This document shows positions 10,043-19,663 of a stretch of 64,000 nt of DNA, in pieces (position 1 is the first letter of the stretch; every line of letters starts with the position of its first letter). The DNA lies in assembly GCA_038131795.1 (NCBI GenBank), contig JAYPQE010000003.1:1798001-1862000 (forward strand), written 5' to 3'. The notes under the pieces were generated by a model. The model saw only the letters and a list, made by a program, of their open reading frames with translations. It made no database searches and was not told the origin of the DNA. The DNA comes from Eutrophobius brisbanensis. Lineage in GTDB: Bacteria > Pseudomonadota > Gammaproteobacteria > Eutrophobiales > Eutrophobiaceae. Made by a program: the position numbers and the translations under genes.

Positions 10043-11173
10043 ATGCTCTTAATCAATAACGAAGTGGTACAAAAGGTCCTCACCATGGGGGACACCATCG
10101 ATGTACTGGAAGATGCCTATACCCAGCATGTGAAACGAGAGTCTGTCTGCCGTCCGCGAATTGATATCCACATCCCCACTGAAGACCCGAAAAAGGTCTA
10201 CCGCTGGGGATCCATGGAAGGTGGTTCCATGCACAACTATTTTGCCATCCGCATCAAGTCTGACATCCTCTATGAAACAGAGTACCAGGGTGCCATTACC
10301 CAGGAAAAATATTGCCGCGAGCCAGGGACCTTTTGTGGATTTATCGTACTAATGAGTGTGAATAACGGTGAACCCCTCGCCATTATCAATGATGGCGAAC
10401 TGCAGCACATGCGTGTGGGGGCAGATGGCGGACTGGGGGTCAAATATGCGGCCCGTAAAGATGCCCGAATTATAGGGATGCTGGGTTCCGGTGGCATGTC
10501 CCGATCTCACATTGCGGCCTATATGCATGTCATGCCGGGACTGGAACGGCTACAGGTCTACAGTCCCACCCGTGCCAACTGCGAGGCCTATGCCAATGAA
10601 GTCCGCGAAAAATATGACCTGGAAGTAGTAGTATGTGACAAACCTGAAAATATTTACAAGGATGCAGACATCGTTGCTGCGCTGACAGATAGTGCGGTAC
10701 CAGTAATTAATCCTGACCTGATAAAACCGGGCGACCATGTCATCAACATTGGTGGCGGTGGCTATATCGGCGGCGGCGGGACTCCGGGTAATACCTTGCT
10801 GGATCGGATTAACCTGTACTTACGGTTTGGTGATGCCCCTGCACCCTGGGGACGACCTGAATTTGGTGTATCAGATGAATTTTTGACCTATGCCGCAGAG
10901 CCTGAATCCATGCACGAACTGAAACACAAACACATTGGCAAAAAAGGACACGGTAGATTACCCGTGGACAATACCGTGACCTTTGAAGACATTATTACAA
11001 AGGGACTTTCCTCTGCCAGGACCAGTGATGACCAGATCTCTTATTCCGAGCGCGGCAACCTGCAGGGCCAGCAATTCTGGTCAGTGGCAGGGGTGGCCTA
11101 TGAAAAGGCAAAGGCACAGGGGCTGGGCCAGGAGATCCCCACGGAGTGGTTCTTGCAGGATATTAGGAACTGA
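10043..11173 (+). CDS. Ornithine cyclodeaminase/mu-crystallin family protein 1
   Basis: A 376-aa NAD(P)-binding protein of the OCD/mu-crystallin family, whose members are ornithine or lysine cyclodeaminases, ketimine reductases, or alanine/opine-type dehydrogenases. The N-terminal half holds the substrate region, including LQHMRVGADGGLG (about 120-132). A Rossmann motif GMLGSGGMSRS lies at about 145-155. C-terminal loops are glycine-rich (GGGGYIGGGG, about 247-256). It is longer than the roughly 320-350 aa of classical members, with added C-terminal sequence ending in TEWFLQDIR. GGGGGAG precedes the start. It is paralogous to the gene at 13643. The catalysed reaction cannot be fixed from the sequence. 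Confidence 0.85.
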   Translation: MLLINNEVVQKVLTMGDTIDVLEDAYTQHVKRESVCRPRIDIHIPTEDPKKVYRWGSMEGGSMHNYFAIRIKSDILYETEYQGAITQEKYCREPGTFCGFIVLMSVNNGEPLAIINDGELQHMRVGADGGLGVKYAARKDARIIGMLGSGGMSRSHIAAYMHVMPGLERLQVYSPTRANCEAYANEVREKYDLEVVVCDKPENIYKDADIVAALTDSAVPVINPDLIKPGDHVINIGGGGYIGGGGTPGNTLLDRINLYLRFGDAPAPWGRPEFGVSDEFLTYAAEPESMHELKHKHIGKKGHGRLPVDNTVTFEDIITKGLSSARTSDDQISYSERGNLQGQQFWSVAGVAYEKAKAQGLGQEIPTEWFLQDIRN

Positions 11174-11175
11174 TA

Positions 11176-11262
11176 GTGAGGAGTAATGAGTCAGGAGTGA
11201 GGAGATGAATGTTGCAACATCTTATATTTTAGACTCCTAACTCCTCATACCTCTCTCCTCAC
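11176..11262. repeat. Imperfect inverted repeat between convergent genes
   Basis: GTGAGGAGTAATGAGTCAGG is mirrored by a right arm ending CCTCTCTCCTCAC. Arms of about 27-29 bases surround a short AT-rich centre. It lies in the gap between two converging genes, so it may end transcription from both sides. Related TTAGGAGTGAGGAG sequences occur at 13450-13495, 20703-20735 and 21073-21100. Confidence 0.6.
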
Positions 11263-11269
11263 TTGTTAA

Positions 11270-11755
11270 TTAAATAATCCCTGGCAGCCAGCGCTTGACG
11301 CGTTTGCGGTAATCCTCATACTCATCTCCAAACAACTCCACCAGTCTTTCCTCGTCCATACGCACTCTGGGTTGATACCAGATCAAAGTGAAAACCAGCA
11401 GCAGGACCGCTGTAACTGACTGAATTGTAATAGCAATTCCGGTGATGTAGATAAAATGCCCCAGGTACATGGGGTTGCGTGTCCAGGCATAGATCCCGGT
11501 GGTCACCAGGGCCTCAGGGGGATTCTTGAGACCCGGGCCGCCTCTACCTATGCGGTTTCTGTACCGGCCTGAGAACTTGAATTGCAGGTAGCCCCACAAC
11601 AACAGCAATACACCCCAGGGTACAAACTGCAGCTTACCCTGGCGGACAACCAACTCTATTATCAAAATAACGATAGGATAAAGAATAAAGGTGCGGTTTG
11701 AATTACTGCTGAACCATTTTACAACGGGGTTTTTCTTTGCCGCTTTTTCATTCAT
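11270..11755 (-). CDS. Isoprenylcysteine methyltransferase-like integral membrane protein
   Basis: A 161-aa protein of the ICMT/PEMT-type membrane methyltransferase superfamily. Hydrophobic segments occupy the N-terminal half, followed by the family's cofactor-site signature: LVTTGIYAWTRNPMYLG (variant of the conserved R-x-P-x-Y pattern), then EERLVELFGDEYEDYRKRV near the C-terminus. The start is placed at 11755, 7 bases after the eutA-like stop, with AGGAT inside the end of that gene as ribosome site; a longer frame to 11794 would overlap it. It is most likely co-transcribed with and translationally linked to the eutA-like gene. The methyl acceptor is unknown (lipid or small molecule). Confidence 0.8.
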   Translation of the reverse strand: MNEKAAKKNPVVKWFSSNSNRTFILYPIVILIIELVVRQGKLQFVPWGVLLLLWGYLQFKFSGRYRNRIGRGGPGLKNPPEALVTTGIYAWTRNPMYLGHFIYITGIAITIQSVTAVLLLVFTLIWYQPRVRMDEERLVELFGDEYEDYRKRVKRWLPGII

Positions 11756-11762
11756 ATAGTTT

Positions 11763-13373
11763 CTAGTTATCCTGCTCAGAATGTAAACGTTCAAAACGTT
11801 TGTTATCGTCCGAGACGTCCTTGAAGACCAGGGACTTGATCATCACCGGCACGGTATTGGAAGGCTCACGCATACGACCAAGGTCGATATAGTCAAAATT
11901 CCACAAGGCTACACCATCAATGACCATAATTTGATTATTAATGTTCAAGTCCTCTTGCAGGGTACGCCCCAGGTTGAGTGCAATGTCTGCGTCGAGGATG
12001 ATAAATAATGGCTTACCCCGCTCTATCCTTTCGGCAAGGCCTTTATTGATAGCATCAGCCAGGGCACGGACACGCCTGTAATCCGGGTGTCCTTCCCAAT
12101 GGAATGAATGCACCAGGTCCTGCTCGCAACCTACCAGGTCAAAATTCTGCATGGTCCTGCTGATTTCATCTGCCAGGTCATTTGCATCAAACGATTCTGT
12201 AAATTGATATGCAGTATGGACAACCTGCAGGTTACGGCGGGGTAACAGTTCAGAATGGTCACTGATGAAACCGGTATTACCGCTGAGTTGAGTGGAATAT
12301 TCCGAGGCCCCAAGTACCGTGGCACGGATCCCCTGGCTGTCTTCATTAATTTTCCAGGTCATCTTACCTTCGGCAAAACTCTCACGTATGGCCTTACCCA
12401 GGTATGGCCCAAGGTCGCCAAAGTCGCGGGGTTCGCGCTCATAGATAAATTCAGAGACCCCGCCGGAAAAAACCACGCTGTCAATATCGGCAAAGTTTTC
12501 AACAGAATCAGTCAAATATAAATTTTTTGTATGTTCAGACAGGGTCTTATCGGTGAGGGCATGTATGAGATCATCGGTCATTGATCTGGCGATGGTCATA
12601 AAGTCATCTCCTGAAAGTTTGTCACCCAGCTTTAATGTCAGGCCGGCACGCTTTGCATGTGACTGCCCGGCCGGTTCCATCCTCACCAGGACACCTGATT
12701 CATCAACAGCAAGCAGGCGACCGCCAATATGTAATGCGGCAGTGACCTGAACAATGCCTTTATCAATGATACTTAACTTGGTGGTCCCACCACCGATATC
12801 GATATTGAGGATACGCTGGTTTTCATCGTGTGACTTTTCAACCGCACCGGACCCATGGGCAGCCAGCATGGCCTCCATGTGATGGCCTGCCGCCACACAG
12901 ACCAGCTCTCCACATTTTTCTGATAATATTTGCCCGATACGTTCCGAATTTGACCGCCGCAATGCCTCTCCGGTGAGGATCACCACGCCAGTATCTATAT
13001 CATTGGGATGTATCTTTGCCTCGTTATAGGCATTGTCTACGATCTCCCCCAGGGCGCGGGCGTCGATCAGGGTCTCGCTTTCATAGGGTGTGAGACTGAC
13101 CGGCGATTCATACCAGGTCTCCCGGGAGACCACCAGGTAACGGCTGGATAGATCCACCGATTGACGCTTTAAATGCAGATGTGAAAACAGGATCTGGGTA
13201 CCAGCCGAACCGATATCAATACCCACACTGGTAAGGGTGACATTTTCCCGCTGCCAGAGCGGATGGTCCTCAATATTACCTTCAAAGTCAGGGCCTACAT
13301 AATAACCATCATGGGTATGGCCCGGGTCTGGATTATAGTAATGGGTATGTTCTTCGTCGGTATCGTGGGTCAT
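11763..13373 (-). CDS. eutA: EutA-like ethanolamine ammonia-lyase reactivase homologue
   Basis: A 536-aa ASKHA-fold ATPase resembling EutA, which in the eut pathway exchanges damaged cobalamin in ethanolamine ammonia-lyase. Phosphate motifs are visible: VGIDIGSAGTQILF (about 50-63), NIDIGGGTTKLSI (about 190-202) and VVFSGGVSEF later. The first 25 residues are rich in His, Asp and Tyr (HTHYYNPDPGHTHDGYY), a possible metal-binding tail not typical of the family. No eutB, eutC or other eut gene lies in the window, so its client may be a different enzyme. It is divergent from the OCD gene at 13643 and precedes the small membrane methyltransferase gene. Confidence 0.8.
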   Translation of the reverse strand: MTHDTDEEHTHYYNPDPGHTHDGYYVGPDFEGNIEDHPLWQRENVTLTSVGIDIGSAGTQILFSHLHLKRQSVDLSSRYLVVSRETWYESPVSLTPYESETLIDARALGEIVDNAYNEAKIHPNDIDTGVVILTGEALRRSNSERIGQILSEKCGELVCVAAGHHMEAMLAAHGSGAVEKSHDENQRILNIDIGGGTTKLSIIDKGIVQVTAALHIGGRLLAVDESGVLVRMEPAGQSHAKRAGLTLKLGDKLSGDDFMTIARSMTDDLIHALTDKTLSEHTKNLYLTDSVENFADIDSVVFSGGVSEFIYEREPRDFGDLGPYLGKAIRESFAEGKMTWKINEDSQGIRATVLGASEYSTQLSGNTGFISDHSELLPRRNLQVVHTAYQFTESFDANDLADEISRTMQNFDLVGCEQDLVHSFHWEGHPDYRRVRALADAINKGLAERIERGKPLFIILDADIALNLGRTLQEDLNINNQIMVIDGVALWNFDYIDLGRMREPSNTVPVMIKSLVFKDVSDDNKRFERLHSEQDN

Positions 13374-13642
13374 TTTTGTAACTTCACTTTGAATAATCTT
13401 TCCATGTTTAATTGTTGTTATTTTAGCTTTTTTTTATTGTGAAGTGTAAGGGGTTAGGAGTGAGGAGATATATTCTTTATACCTCACACCTCACGATTTT
13501 ATTGCACTTCTCACCCCACCAAAAATTTGACAAATATGCTTCACATCGGTAGAAAGTATTTGATGTAGAAGACGTGTTTCACCCCGTCATACTAATAAAA
13601 AATAACTTACATTCCCATATTTAATCAGTAGAGGTTCTGCAA
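13374..13642. promoter_or_regulatory. Divergent promoter region with dispersed repeat
   Basis: Gap between the eutA-like gene (leftward) and OCD gene 2 (rightward). It contains one TTAGGAGTGAGGAG...CCTCACACCTCAC inverted repeat at 13450-13495 and AT-rich stretches on both sides. No gene is seen. Confidence 0.5.
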
Positions 13643-14779
13643 ATGTTAATTATTAATAATGACCTGGTTGCCCAGGCCCTTACCATGGACATGTGCATAG
13701 ACGCACAAGACAAGGCATTCAAAAAACTCCCTATCGGAGGCGCAATACACCGCCCCAGGATAGACATGTACTTCCCCTGTCAGCGTGATGACGGGTACTT
13801 CCGCTGGGGCAGTATGGAAGGTGCCAATGATGGGTATTTTGCCATTCGCATGAAATCGGACATTATCCACTGGCCAAAAGATGAAAACGGCAACTGGACG
13901 GAAAAAAAATACTGCCGTGAACCGGGGACTTACTGTGGCCTGATCCTGTTAATCTCAACGGAAAATGCAGAGCCATTGGCGTTTATCAATGACGGCAACC
14001 TGCAGCATATGCGCGTCGGTGGCGGGGCCGGACTGGGGGTAAAATACCTCTCCCGGGAAGACAGTCATGTGGTTGGTATGCTGGGTTCCGGCGGTATGGC
14101 CAGGACCTTCCTAGAGGCATTTACCTGTGTCAGGGACATTCAACAATGCCGGGTCTATTCACCGACAGCGGCAAACCGCGAGGCCTATGCGGAAGAGATG
14201 GCAGACAAACTCGGCATTGAAGTGGTTGCAGTTAACTCGGCCAAAGAGGCCGTTGCTGGCTGTGACATCCTGTCCTCATGTACCGATTCCATGCAGCCGG
14301 TCTACGATGGTGACTGGCTGGAACCTGGCATGCATGTCACCAATCTGGGTAGACGGGAGATGCCAGACTCGGTGATCAACAAGTTTGACGTGGTCATTCG
14401 CCAGGGTACCGCCGGGCTGCAAATGAAGATGACCGAGCGCTTCCAGGCCGAACGGGGCCTGTCACCGGCTGCCTTCATTGGTGGTACCGAGGAGGAAATG
14501 CAGCGGATACCTGAAAAAAATCCCCAACCCGGTTTTGGTGGCGATGACCCTGATTTCAAAGACAGAGGCAAAGGCAGTGACAAGCCAGACTTCGCAGATC
14601 TCATCTCTGGCAAGGCCCAGGGTAGGACCAGTTCCGAGCAAATTACCTTCTATCGAAATGTGGGGAATCAGGGTCTGCAATTCTCCGCTGTAGGCGGGGT
14701 AGTTTATGAAAAAATTAAGGAAATGGGTCTCGGACAGGATATTCCTACAGACTGGTTTTTACAGGATATTCGTGACTGA
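13643..14779 (+). CDS. Ornithine cyclodeaminase/mu-crystallin family protein 2
   Basis: A 378-aa paralogue of the gene at 10043, sharing the unusual long form: FRWGSMEG-type motif (about 53-60), LQHMRVGGGAGLGVKY, Rossmann GMLGSGGMARTF (about 146-157) and the ending TDWFLQDIRD. It differs in the C-terminal third, where a charged insert (about 270-320, FGGDDPDFKDRGKGSDKPDF) replaces the glycine-rich loop. An NAD(P)-dependent imine or amino-acid oxidoreductase/cyclodeaminase role is likely. It lies 125 bases upstream of tctC in the same direction, so it may act on or produce the transporter's ligand. Confidence 0.85.
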   Translation: MLIINNDLVAQALTMDMCIDAQDKAFKKLPIGGAIHRPRIDMYFPCQRDDGYFRWGSMEGANDGYFAIRMKSDIIHWPKDENGNWTEKKYCREPGTYCGLILLISTENAEPLAFINDGNLQHMRVGGGAGLGVKYLSREDSHVVGMLGSGGMARTFLEAFTCVRDIQQCRVYSPTAANREAYAEEMADKLGIEVVAVNSAKEAVAGCDILSSCTDSMQPVYDGDWLEPGMHVTNLGRREMPDSVINKFDVVIRQGTAGLQMKMTERFQAERGLSPAAFIGGTEEEMQRIPEKNPQPGFGGDDPDFKDRGKGSDKPDFADLISGKAQGRTSSEQITFYRNVGNQGLQFSAVGGVVYEKIKEMGLGQDIPTDWFLQDIRD

Positions 14780-14904
14780 TTTTAACCTAATAATCTAGTC
14801 CATTGGCGCTTTTACGTGTATCATTTTATCCCCTATGTGATTGAAAAAAATTGCATTTTGGGCTGATGTATAAACACAATTAATGGCATGAAGGTACCAA
14901 TTAA

Positions 14905-15996
14905 ATGAATAAAAAAGTCATCACTGCACTATCAGTTTTTGGTGGATTACTGGTAATCATCATTGTCGCTGGACTGCTGGTTAATAAACCTGCCCAACAG
15001 GGCAGCACTGCTAGTTCACCAGATGAGGTCACGGACACCAATGCGGCATCCGCGTTTTATGATGGCAAAGTCATAAAATGGATTATCCCATACAGCCCGG
15101 GTGGCGGTTATGATGAATATGTCAGGCTGATAGCCCCCTTTATGGAAAAGTACACTGGGGCCAGGGTAGATGTTCATAATCTGCCGGGGGCCGGGGGCAT
15201 GCGTGGTGTTAATGAACTATATGCCTCACCCAACAATGGTCTTAATATCGGCATCATCAATGGCAGTGCCCTGATCACCAGCCAGTTGGCCGGTATCAAG
15301 GGGGCTGAATATGAACTAGACAAGTTCGAGTATATTGGCCGCATCATCGCCGATCCCCGTGTCCTGGTGCTGTCTAACAAGAGCAGTATCAAAGTATTTG
15401 AAGATATCCTGAATTCACAGGAAGTGGTGAAGATCGGCGCAACCGGCCTGGGTGGCAGTACCTATGTGGATGCGGTGATCGCCAAAGAGGCATTCAATAT
15501 GAATGTGGAGATTATCCATGGGTTTGACAGTTCACCGGTTGTCAGGCAATCCATGTTACGGGGCAATATTGCCGGTACCTGGGGTTCCTGGGGAAGTGCC
15601 GAGGACGGTGTGGAATCAGGGATGGAGTTTGTATTAATCCAGAGTGGTAGAGAGCGACTTGCAGACCTGGCCGATGTCCCCACGGTGTTTGAGTATGCTG
15701 ATAAGACCTCTAACCCTGATCGTACCACTGCAATCCTGACTGCCTGGGACGCCCTCATCCAGGTAGGCCGTTCCGTTGCAGCACCCCCGGGTACGGCAGC
15801 AGACAGGATCGTCTTCCTGAGAGAGGCATTCAATAAATCGCTGCATGATCCGGAATTGTTACAAAGGGCGGAACAGGCAGGGCGACCTTTCGATTATGCG
15901 ACCGGTGAGGACATGACAGAGATCACCCTCAATGCCACCAAGATGCCGCCGGAAATTGAAGAGCTGTTTATCAAGGCCATACAAGGCCAACTCTAA
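14905..15996 (+). CDS. tctC: Tripartite tricarboxylate transporter, periplasmic binding protein
   Basis: A 363-aa Bug/TctC-family solute-binding protein. An N-terminal hydrophobic segment (about 5-27) anchors or exports it, followed by a Ser/Ala/Asp-rich linker. Family loops that close over a carboxylate are visible: IPYSPGGGYDEYVR (about 61-74) and NLPGAGGMRGVNELY. Members bind citrate, other di- or tricarboxylates, aromatic acids or amino acids; the ligand here is unknown. It is the first gene of a standard tctC-tctA-tctB set, 59 bases before tctA. Confidence 0.92.
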   Translation: MNKKVITALSVFGGLLVIIIVAGLLVNKPAQQGSTASSPDEVTDTNAASAFYDGKVIKWIIPYSPGGGYDEYVRLIAPFMEKYTGARVDVHNLPGAGGMRGVNELYASPNNGLNIGIINGSALITSQLAGIKGAEYELDKFEYIGRIIADPRVLVLSNKSSIKVFEDILNSQEVVKIGATGLGGSTYVDAVIAKEAFNMNVEIIHGFDSSPVVRQSMLRGNIAGTWGSWGSAEDGVESGMEFVLIQSGRERLADLADVPTVFEYADKTSNPDRTTAILTAWDALIQVGRSVAAPPGTAADRIVFLREAFNKSLHDPELLQRAEQAGRPFDYATGEDMTEITLNATKMPPEIEELFIKAIQGQL

Positions 15997-16055
15997 ACAG
16001 ACGCATTTATTACACACTAAAACTTTAACCTAATTAGTTAACGGGAAATCACTAT

Positions 16056-17570
16056 ATGGGCATTTTAGAAGGACTGGTCATAGGTTTTTTTGATTCAATC
16101 AGCCCCTCCGTATTACCTTACTTATTCATTGGTTCACTGTTTGGGCTGGTAGTGGGTGTCATTCCAGGCCTGAGTGGACATTTTGCCATTGCCATGGCTA
16201 TACCTTTTTTATACACCATGGAACCTGCAACAGGCATTGCCTTTCTACTGGCCGCCCATGCCGCAGTTGCCCAGGGTGGTGGACTGACATCCATCCTCTT
16301 CAGTACACCTGGCACCGGGCAGAATGCCGCGACCCTGCTGGATGGACCGCCCATGCGTAATAATGGTCAGGCAGGGGTCGCAGTAGGTGCGGCCATGACT
16401 GCCTGTCTGCTGGGCGCCACTTTCGGGTCTGCTACCCTCGCCGCCTTGCTGCCGGCATTACAACAGGTGGTCTTATTATTCGGCCCACCTGAGATCTTCG
16501 TCCTGGTGATCCTGGCGTTGACCTTTGTTGCCGCCCTGGAAGAAGGTGACCTGGTCAAAAGCATCATGTCTGCCCTGGGCGGATTGCTGTTCGCCATGGT
16601 GGGGATGGACAATGTCACCAATCAGGAACGATTTACCTTTGGCCTGCTGGAACTTCGAGATGGGCTTGAGCTGGTGCCGGTGATCCTGGGGCTGTTTGCC
16701 GTAGCAGAGATGTTTGATCTTTGGATTAAAGGTGGGTCGTTGGTGGGCGAGGCCAAAGACAGTAATCTATCCGCGCGGGAGACACAAAGGCAGATTTTCC
16801 AGGGCATGAAGGAGACCTTTAAACGCATATGGCTGGTGATTCGCTGCAGCGCCATTGGCACATCAATGGGTTTAATTCCAGGCCTGGGCAGTGCCCCTGC
16901 GGCCTTTGTGGCCTACGGCCATGCCAAGCAATCTTCCAAGACAAAAGAGACCTTCGGTCAGGGTAATGTGGAAGGGGTCATTGGCCCTGAATCAGCCAAT
17001 AACGCTGTTGAAGGCGGCGCCCTGGCATCTACCGTGGCCTTCGGCATACCCGGTAGTTCATCCATGGCCATTCTACTAGCGGGACTCTTTATCCTGGGTG
17101 TGGAAACCGGTCCCAAGATGCTCACTGATCATGTGGATTATGTATTCATAATGATCTTTACCATTATCTTTGGAAATCTAATCGGCACCATCCTTGGGAT
17201 GTTTCTGGTCAATCCCCTGACCCGTGCCTCTGCACTGAGATCCAGTCTGCTGGTACCGGTATTGATCTGCATTATTTTTACCGGGGCCTATGCCGTGAAT
17301 AACTCATGGTTTGATATTGGTATCGCCATCGTATTCGGCATCCTGGGCTACCTGATGAAGGAATTAAAGTATTCCAGGGCGGCCATGTTGATCGGGTTTG
17401 TTCTTGGGTTCGCCATTGAAAAGAACCTTTATCTTGCGGTTCAATTATCCGGACCATATTTTATATTCGACCCGGTGCCATTAACCCTGTCAATCATAAC
17501 GCTTGGCTTCCTGGGATATAACATCTGGACCATTATCCGAGACAAGAAAGCAAAGCAACAGAACACATAA
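16056..17570 (+). CDS. tctA: Tripartite tricarboxylate transporter, large membrane subunit
   Basis: A 504-aa polytopic inner-membrane protein with about 11-12 hydrophobic segments, the normal length for TctA. Characteristic conserved stretches include GVIPGLSGHFAIAMAIPF (about 37-54), a second GLIPGLGSAPAAFVAYGHA repeat in the middle and GVIGPESANNAVEGG. It forms the ion-coupled channel with TctB and receives solute from TctC. It is co-transcribed with tctC and tctB. Confidence 0.95.
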   Translation: MGILEGLVIGFFDSISPSVLPYLFIGSLFGLVVGVIPGLSGHFAIAMAIPFLYTMEPATGIAFLLAAHAAVAQGGGLTSILFSTPGTGQNAATLLDGPPMRNNGQAGVAVGAAMTACLLGATFGSATLAALLPALQQVVLLFGPPEIFVLVILALTFVAALEEGDLVKSIMSALGGLLFAMVGMDNVTNQERFTFGLLELRDGLELVPVILGLFAVAEMFDLWIKGGSLVGEAKDSNLSARETQRQIFQGMKETFKRIWLVIRCSAIGTSMGLIPGLGSAPAAFVAYGHAKQSSKTKETFGQGNVEGVIGPESANNAVEGGALASTVAFGIPGSSSMAILLAGLFILGVETGPKMLTDHVDYVFIMIFTIIFGNLIGTILGMFLVNPLTRASALRSSLLVPVLICIIFTGAYAVNNSWFDIGIAIVFGILGYLMKELKYSRAAMLIGFVLGFAIEKNLYLAVQLSGPYFIFDPVPLTLSIITLGFLGYNIWTIIRDKKAKQQNT

Positions 17571-17581
17571 CGATATTGACC

Positions 17582-18070
17582 ATGTCTAAAAATAAGAAAA
17601 CACTTGAGATTTGTTTTACCCTTTTCATCACGCTGTTGATTGTGGGTGCGTTTATTTCAGCACTGACCTATGACTTCGTATCTGCCAGGGCCCCACTTGT
17701 CATCCTTGTGCCATTATTGATCCTCAACGGCTTCCAGTTGAAAAAGGCCTGGAAAGAGGCCCACGATGTGGATGTCATGGGCGATCTGAAACAGACCCTG
17801 GGACTGCATAACAAGGAATTTAATGGCATTGCCAGTTTTTTTGGCTGGATGATATTCCTGTTGGTCCTGATATTTGTAACAGGACACTACGTGGGCATGG
17901 CCGTGTTCATGTTTTTCCTGATGAACCTGATATCAGAAGAAGAGTTACCTATTTCTATCATTGTATCTGTGGTGGTTACACTGGTCATTTATTTACTGTT
18001 TGAACACCTGTTCAACATCGAGTTATATCGTGGCCTGGTTTACCGGATCTGGATGGGCTATGGATTTTAA
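17582..18070 (+). CDS. tctB: Tripartite tricarboxylate transporter, small membrane subunit
   Basis: A 162-aa TctB-type protein with four hydrophobic helices: about 10-30, 37-50, 84-105 and 115-140. ATG at 17582 is preferred; an in-frame TTG at 17576 is possible but has no better ribosome site. It starts 11 bases after the tctA stop and completes the tctCAB operon. Confidence 0.88.
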   Translation: MSKNKKTLEICFTLFITLLIVGAFISALTYDFVSARAPLVILVPLLILNGFQLKKAWKEAHDVDVMGDLKQTLGLHNKEFNGIASFFGWMIFLLVLIFVTGHYVGMAVFMFFLMNLISEEELPISIIVSVVVTLVIYLLFEHLFNIELYRGLVYRIWMGYGF

Positions 18071-18408
18071 TTTTTCGTCATTCCGGAACTGTTACTCACT
18101 CTCGACCCAATAATGTATGCCTCCGGCACAATTCATTTCATTGGATTCCGGCTCTTCGGCCGGAATGACGACTTTTAGTATTGCACTGGTCCTTAACCCT
18201 ATCATGCCAGGCCCAACTTGCCATCTATTGATCTAAATTACTGCGTGATATGATGAGTTTCTTTACTGAACCTACTGAAGTATATACCCTCCAGGGCAAA
18301 GGGATGACGAAATAATAAACCCCGTCATTCCGGGCTGAACCCGAAATCCAGTCAATTTAATACGCGCCTCAGGCGCACCTTAATTAGGTAAAATTTTTCT
18401 GAACAGCG
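18071..18408. repeat. Intergenic region with dispersed palindromes
   Basis: This gap between the converging tctB and parvulin genes has no gene. It contains TTGGATTCCGGCTCTTCGGC.. palindrome 18140-18171 and a composite unit at 18321-18390. In the latter, CCGTCATTCCGGG...CCCGAAATCCAG is followed at once by a second small stem GCGCCTCAGGCGC. The same two-stem order recurs at 20785-20850. Confidence 0.7.
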
Positions 18409-19350
18409 TTAGTCCAAGTATTCAGGGTAGGTCTTCACGCCACTGTTGTCCATGATCTCCATGAGCTTCATGGGCAGGCGTTCATGCCGGATTTCCTGTT
18501 CCAGCTCATCAAATACTTCGTTTAATGATGGGATATGGGCCGGGATCTTTTTATAAACTGTCAGAAGGTGATACCCAAACTCTGATTTAACCGGGCCTTC
18601 AAGTTCGTTCAGACTGGCAGCAAATGCGGCTCGCTCAAAATCGGACCGGGCTATCTGCCCTTCCCTTGAGAAACACCCCATGTCGCCTCCCTGCTGGGCA
18701 GTCTTACTATCAGTACTATGCTGTCTTGCCGCCTCCATAAAATCAGCGCCGTTCTCCAACTCAGCTTTCAATTGGTTGGCAGTGGCTTCTTCATCCACCA
18801 CAATCTGCCTTAGACAAATCTGCTCGGGGCGTTTGATTTCATCCTGGATATCATGGTGTAACACCACCACATCTCCGGGTCGGACCACTATTTCCTCCAG
18901 CAACTGCTCGGAAAGGTTTGCCACTAACTGTTTATCTCTCATTATGGCCAGCAGCCTGGTATCGTCCAGAGGTTCAGTCATAGTACTATCAGACAATATC
19001 TTCTCTCGCATCTCTGCGGTCTGCGCCAGTACCGCAGTATCATCAACGTTGATATTCCTGTTAATGGCCTCCTGTACCATGGCCAGTTCATTGGCACGTT
19101 GCCCTAAATACTGACTGCGAAGACGTTGAATCACACTATCATCCTGATTACCTAAGGCGATGCCCTGGGATGCCGCAAGCATGCGTACCGCCACATCAAA
19201 TGTGGCGTCAAATTCCAACAGACTGACCTTTTGCTCACCCAGTTCTATAAGAACGGGGTCAGCGGATTGTGCGTATACATTTATCTGTATGCTTAAAACC
19301 AAACACAGGTATAGCATCATGTTGAGTTTACTAGCTCCTGTCTTGAACAT
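18409..19350 (-). CDS. Periplasmic parvulin-type peptidyl-prolyl isomerase
   Basis: A 313-aa exported foldase of the PpiC/SurA/PrsA type. Its signal peptide covers about residues 1-27 (ending NVYAQ). A helical SurA-N-like chaperone region runs to about 170, and one parvulin domain covers about 175-265, with the family pattern ICLRQIVV, GADFMEAARQHSTDSK, GGDMGCFSREG and FGYHLLTVYKK. The start at 19350 has AAGGATT about 8 bases upstream. It would help outer-membrane or periplasmic proteins fold, fitting a window rich in receptors and exported enzymes. Confidence 0.88.
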   Translation of the reverse strand: MFKTGASKLNMMLYLCLVLSIQINVYAQSADPVLIELGEQKVSLLEFDATFDVAVRMLAASQGIALGNQDDSVIQRLRSQYLGQRANELAMVQEAINRNINVDDTAVLAQTAEMREKILSDSTMTEPLDDTRLLAIMRDKQLVANLSEQLLEEIVVRPGDVVVLHHDIQDEIKRPEQICLRQIVVDEEATANQLKAELENGADFMEAARQHSTDSKTAQQGGDMGCFSREGQIARSDFERAAFAASLNELEGPVKSEFGYHLLTVYKKIPAHIPSLNEVFDELEQEIRHERLPMKLMEIMDNSGVKTYPEYLD

Positions 19351-19663
19351 AATTGAATCCTTATCTATTTTAGTATGTATTTTAATTATGATTAACGTTC
19401 AACGGGGTTACAGTCCGGGTCCTTGTAGCGGGTCTCACCTGCCAGTATGGTCATAAGTACCTTATTGGTTTAGCCTGCTTTCGTTTTAAGTTAAGATATA
19501 ACTACAAATTAATCATAACTTTATCAATAAAAACCGGTATTTGCATACTGATTCAAGGTCTTGATCCTCTGTTTTTGCAACATTTAAATTCAGGGCTAAT
19601 ATCAAGATTTAAATTTCAATATGGATATACAATAAACAGATATGTCACATCAGGAGAACACAA
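19351..19663. promoter_or_regulatory. Divergent promoter region, parvulin / asparaginase
   Basis: AT-rich 313-base gap between divergent genes, expected to hold both promoters. The rightward gene has AGGAG about 8 bases before its ATG at 19664. No gene or clear operator is seen. Confidence 0.45.

Noticed and set aside
11763..13373. Ethanolamine utilisation operon
   Set aside because: Only a eutA-like gene is present; no eutBC, shell or regulator genes.
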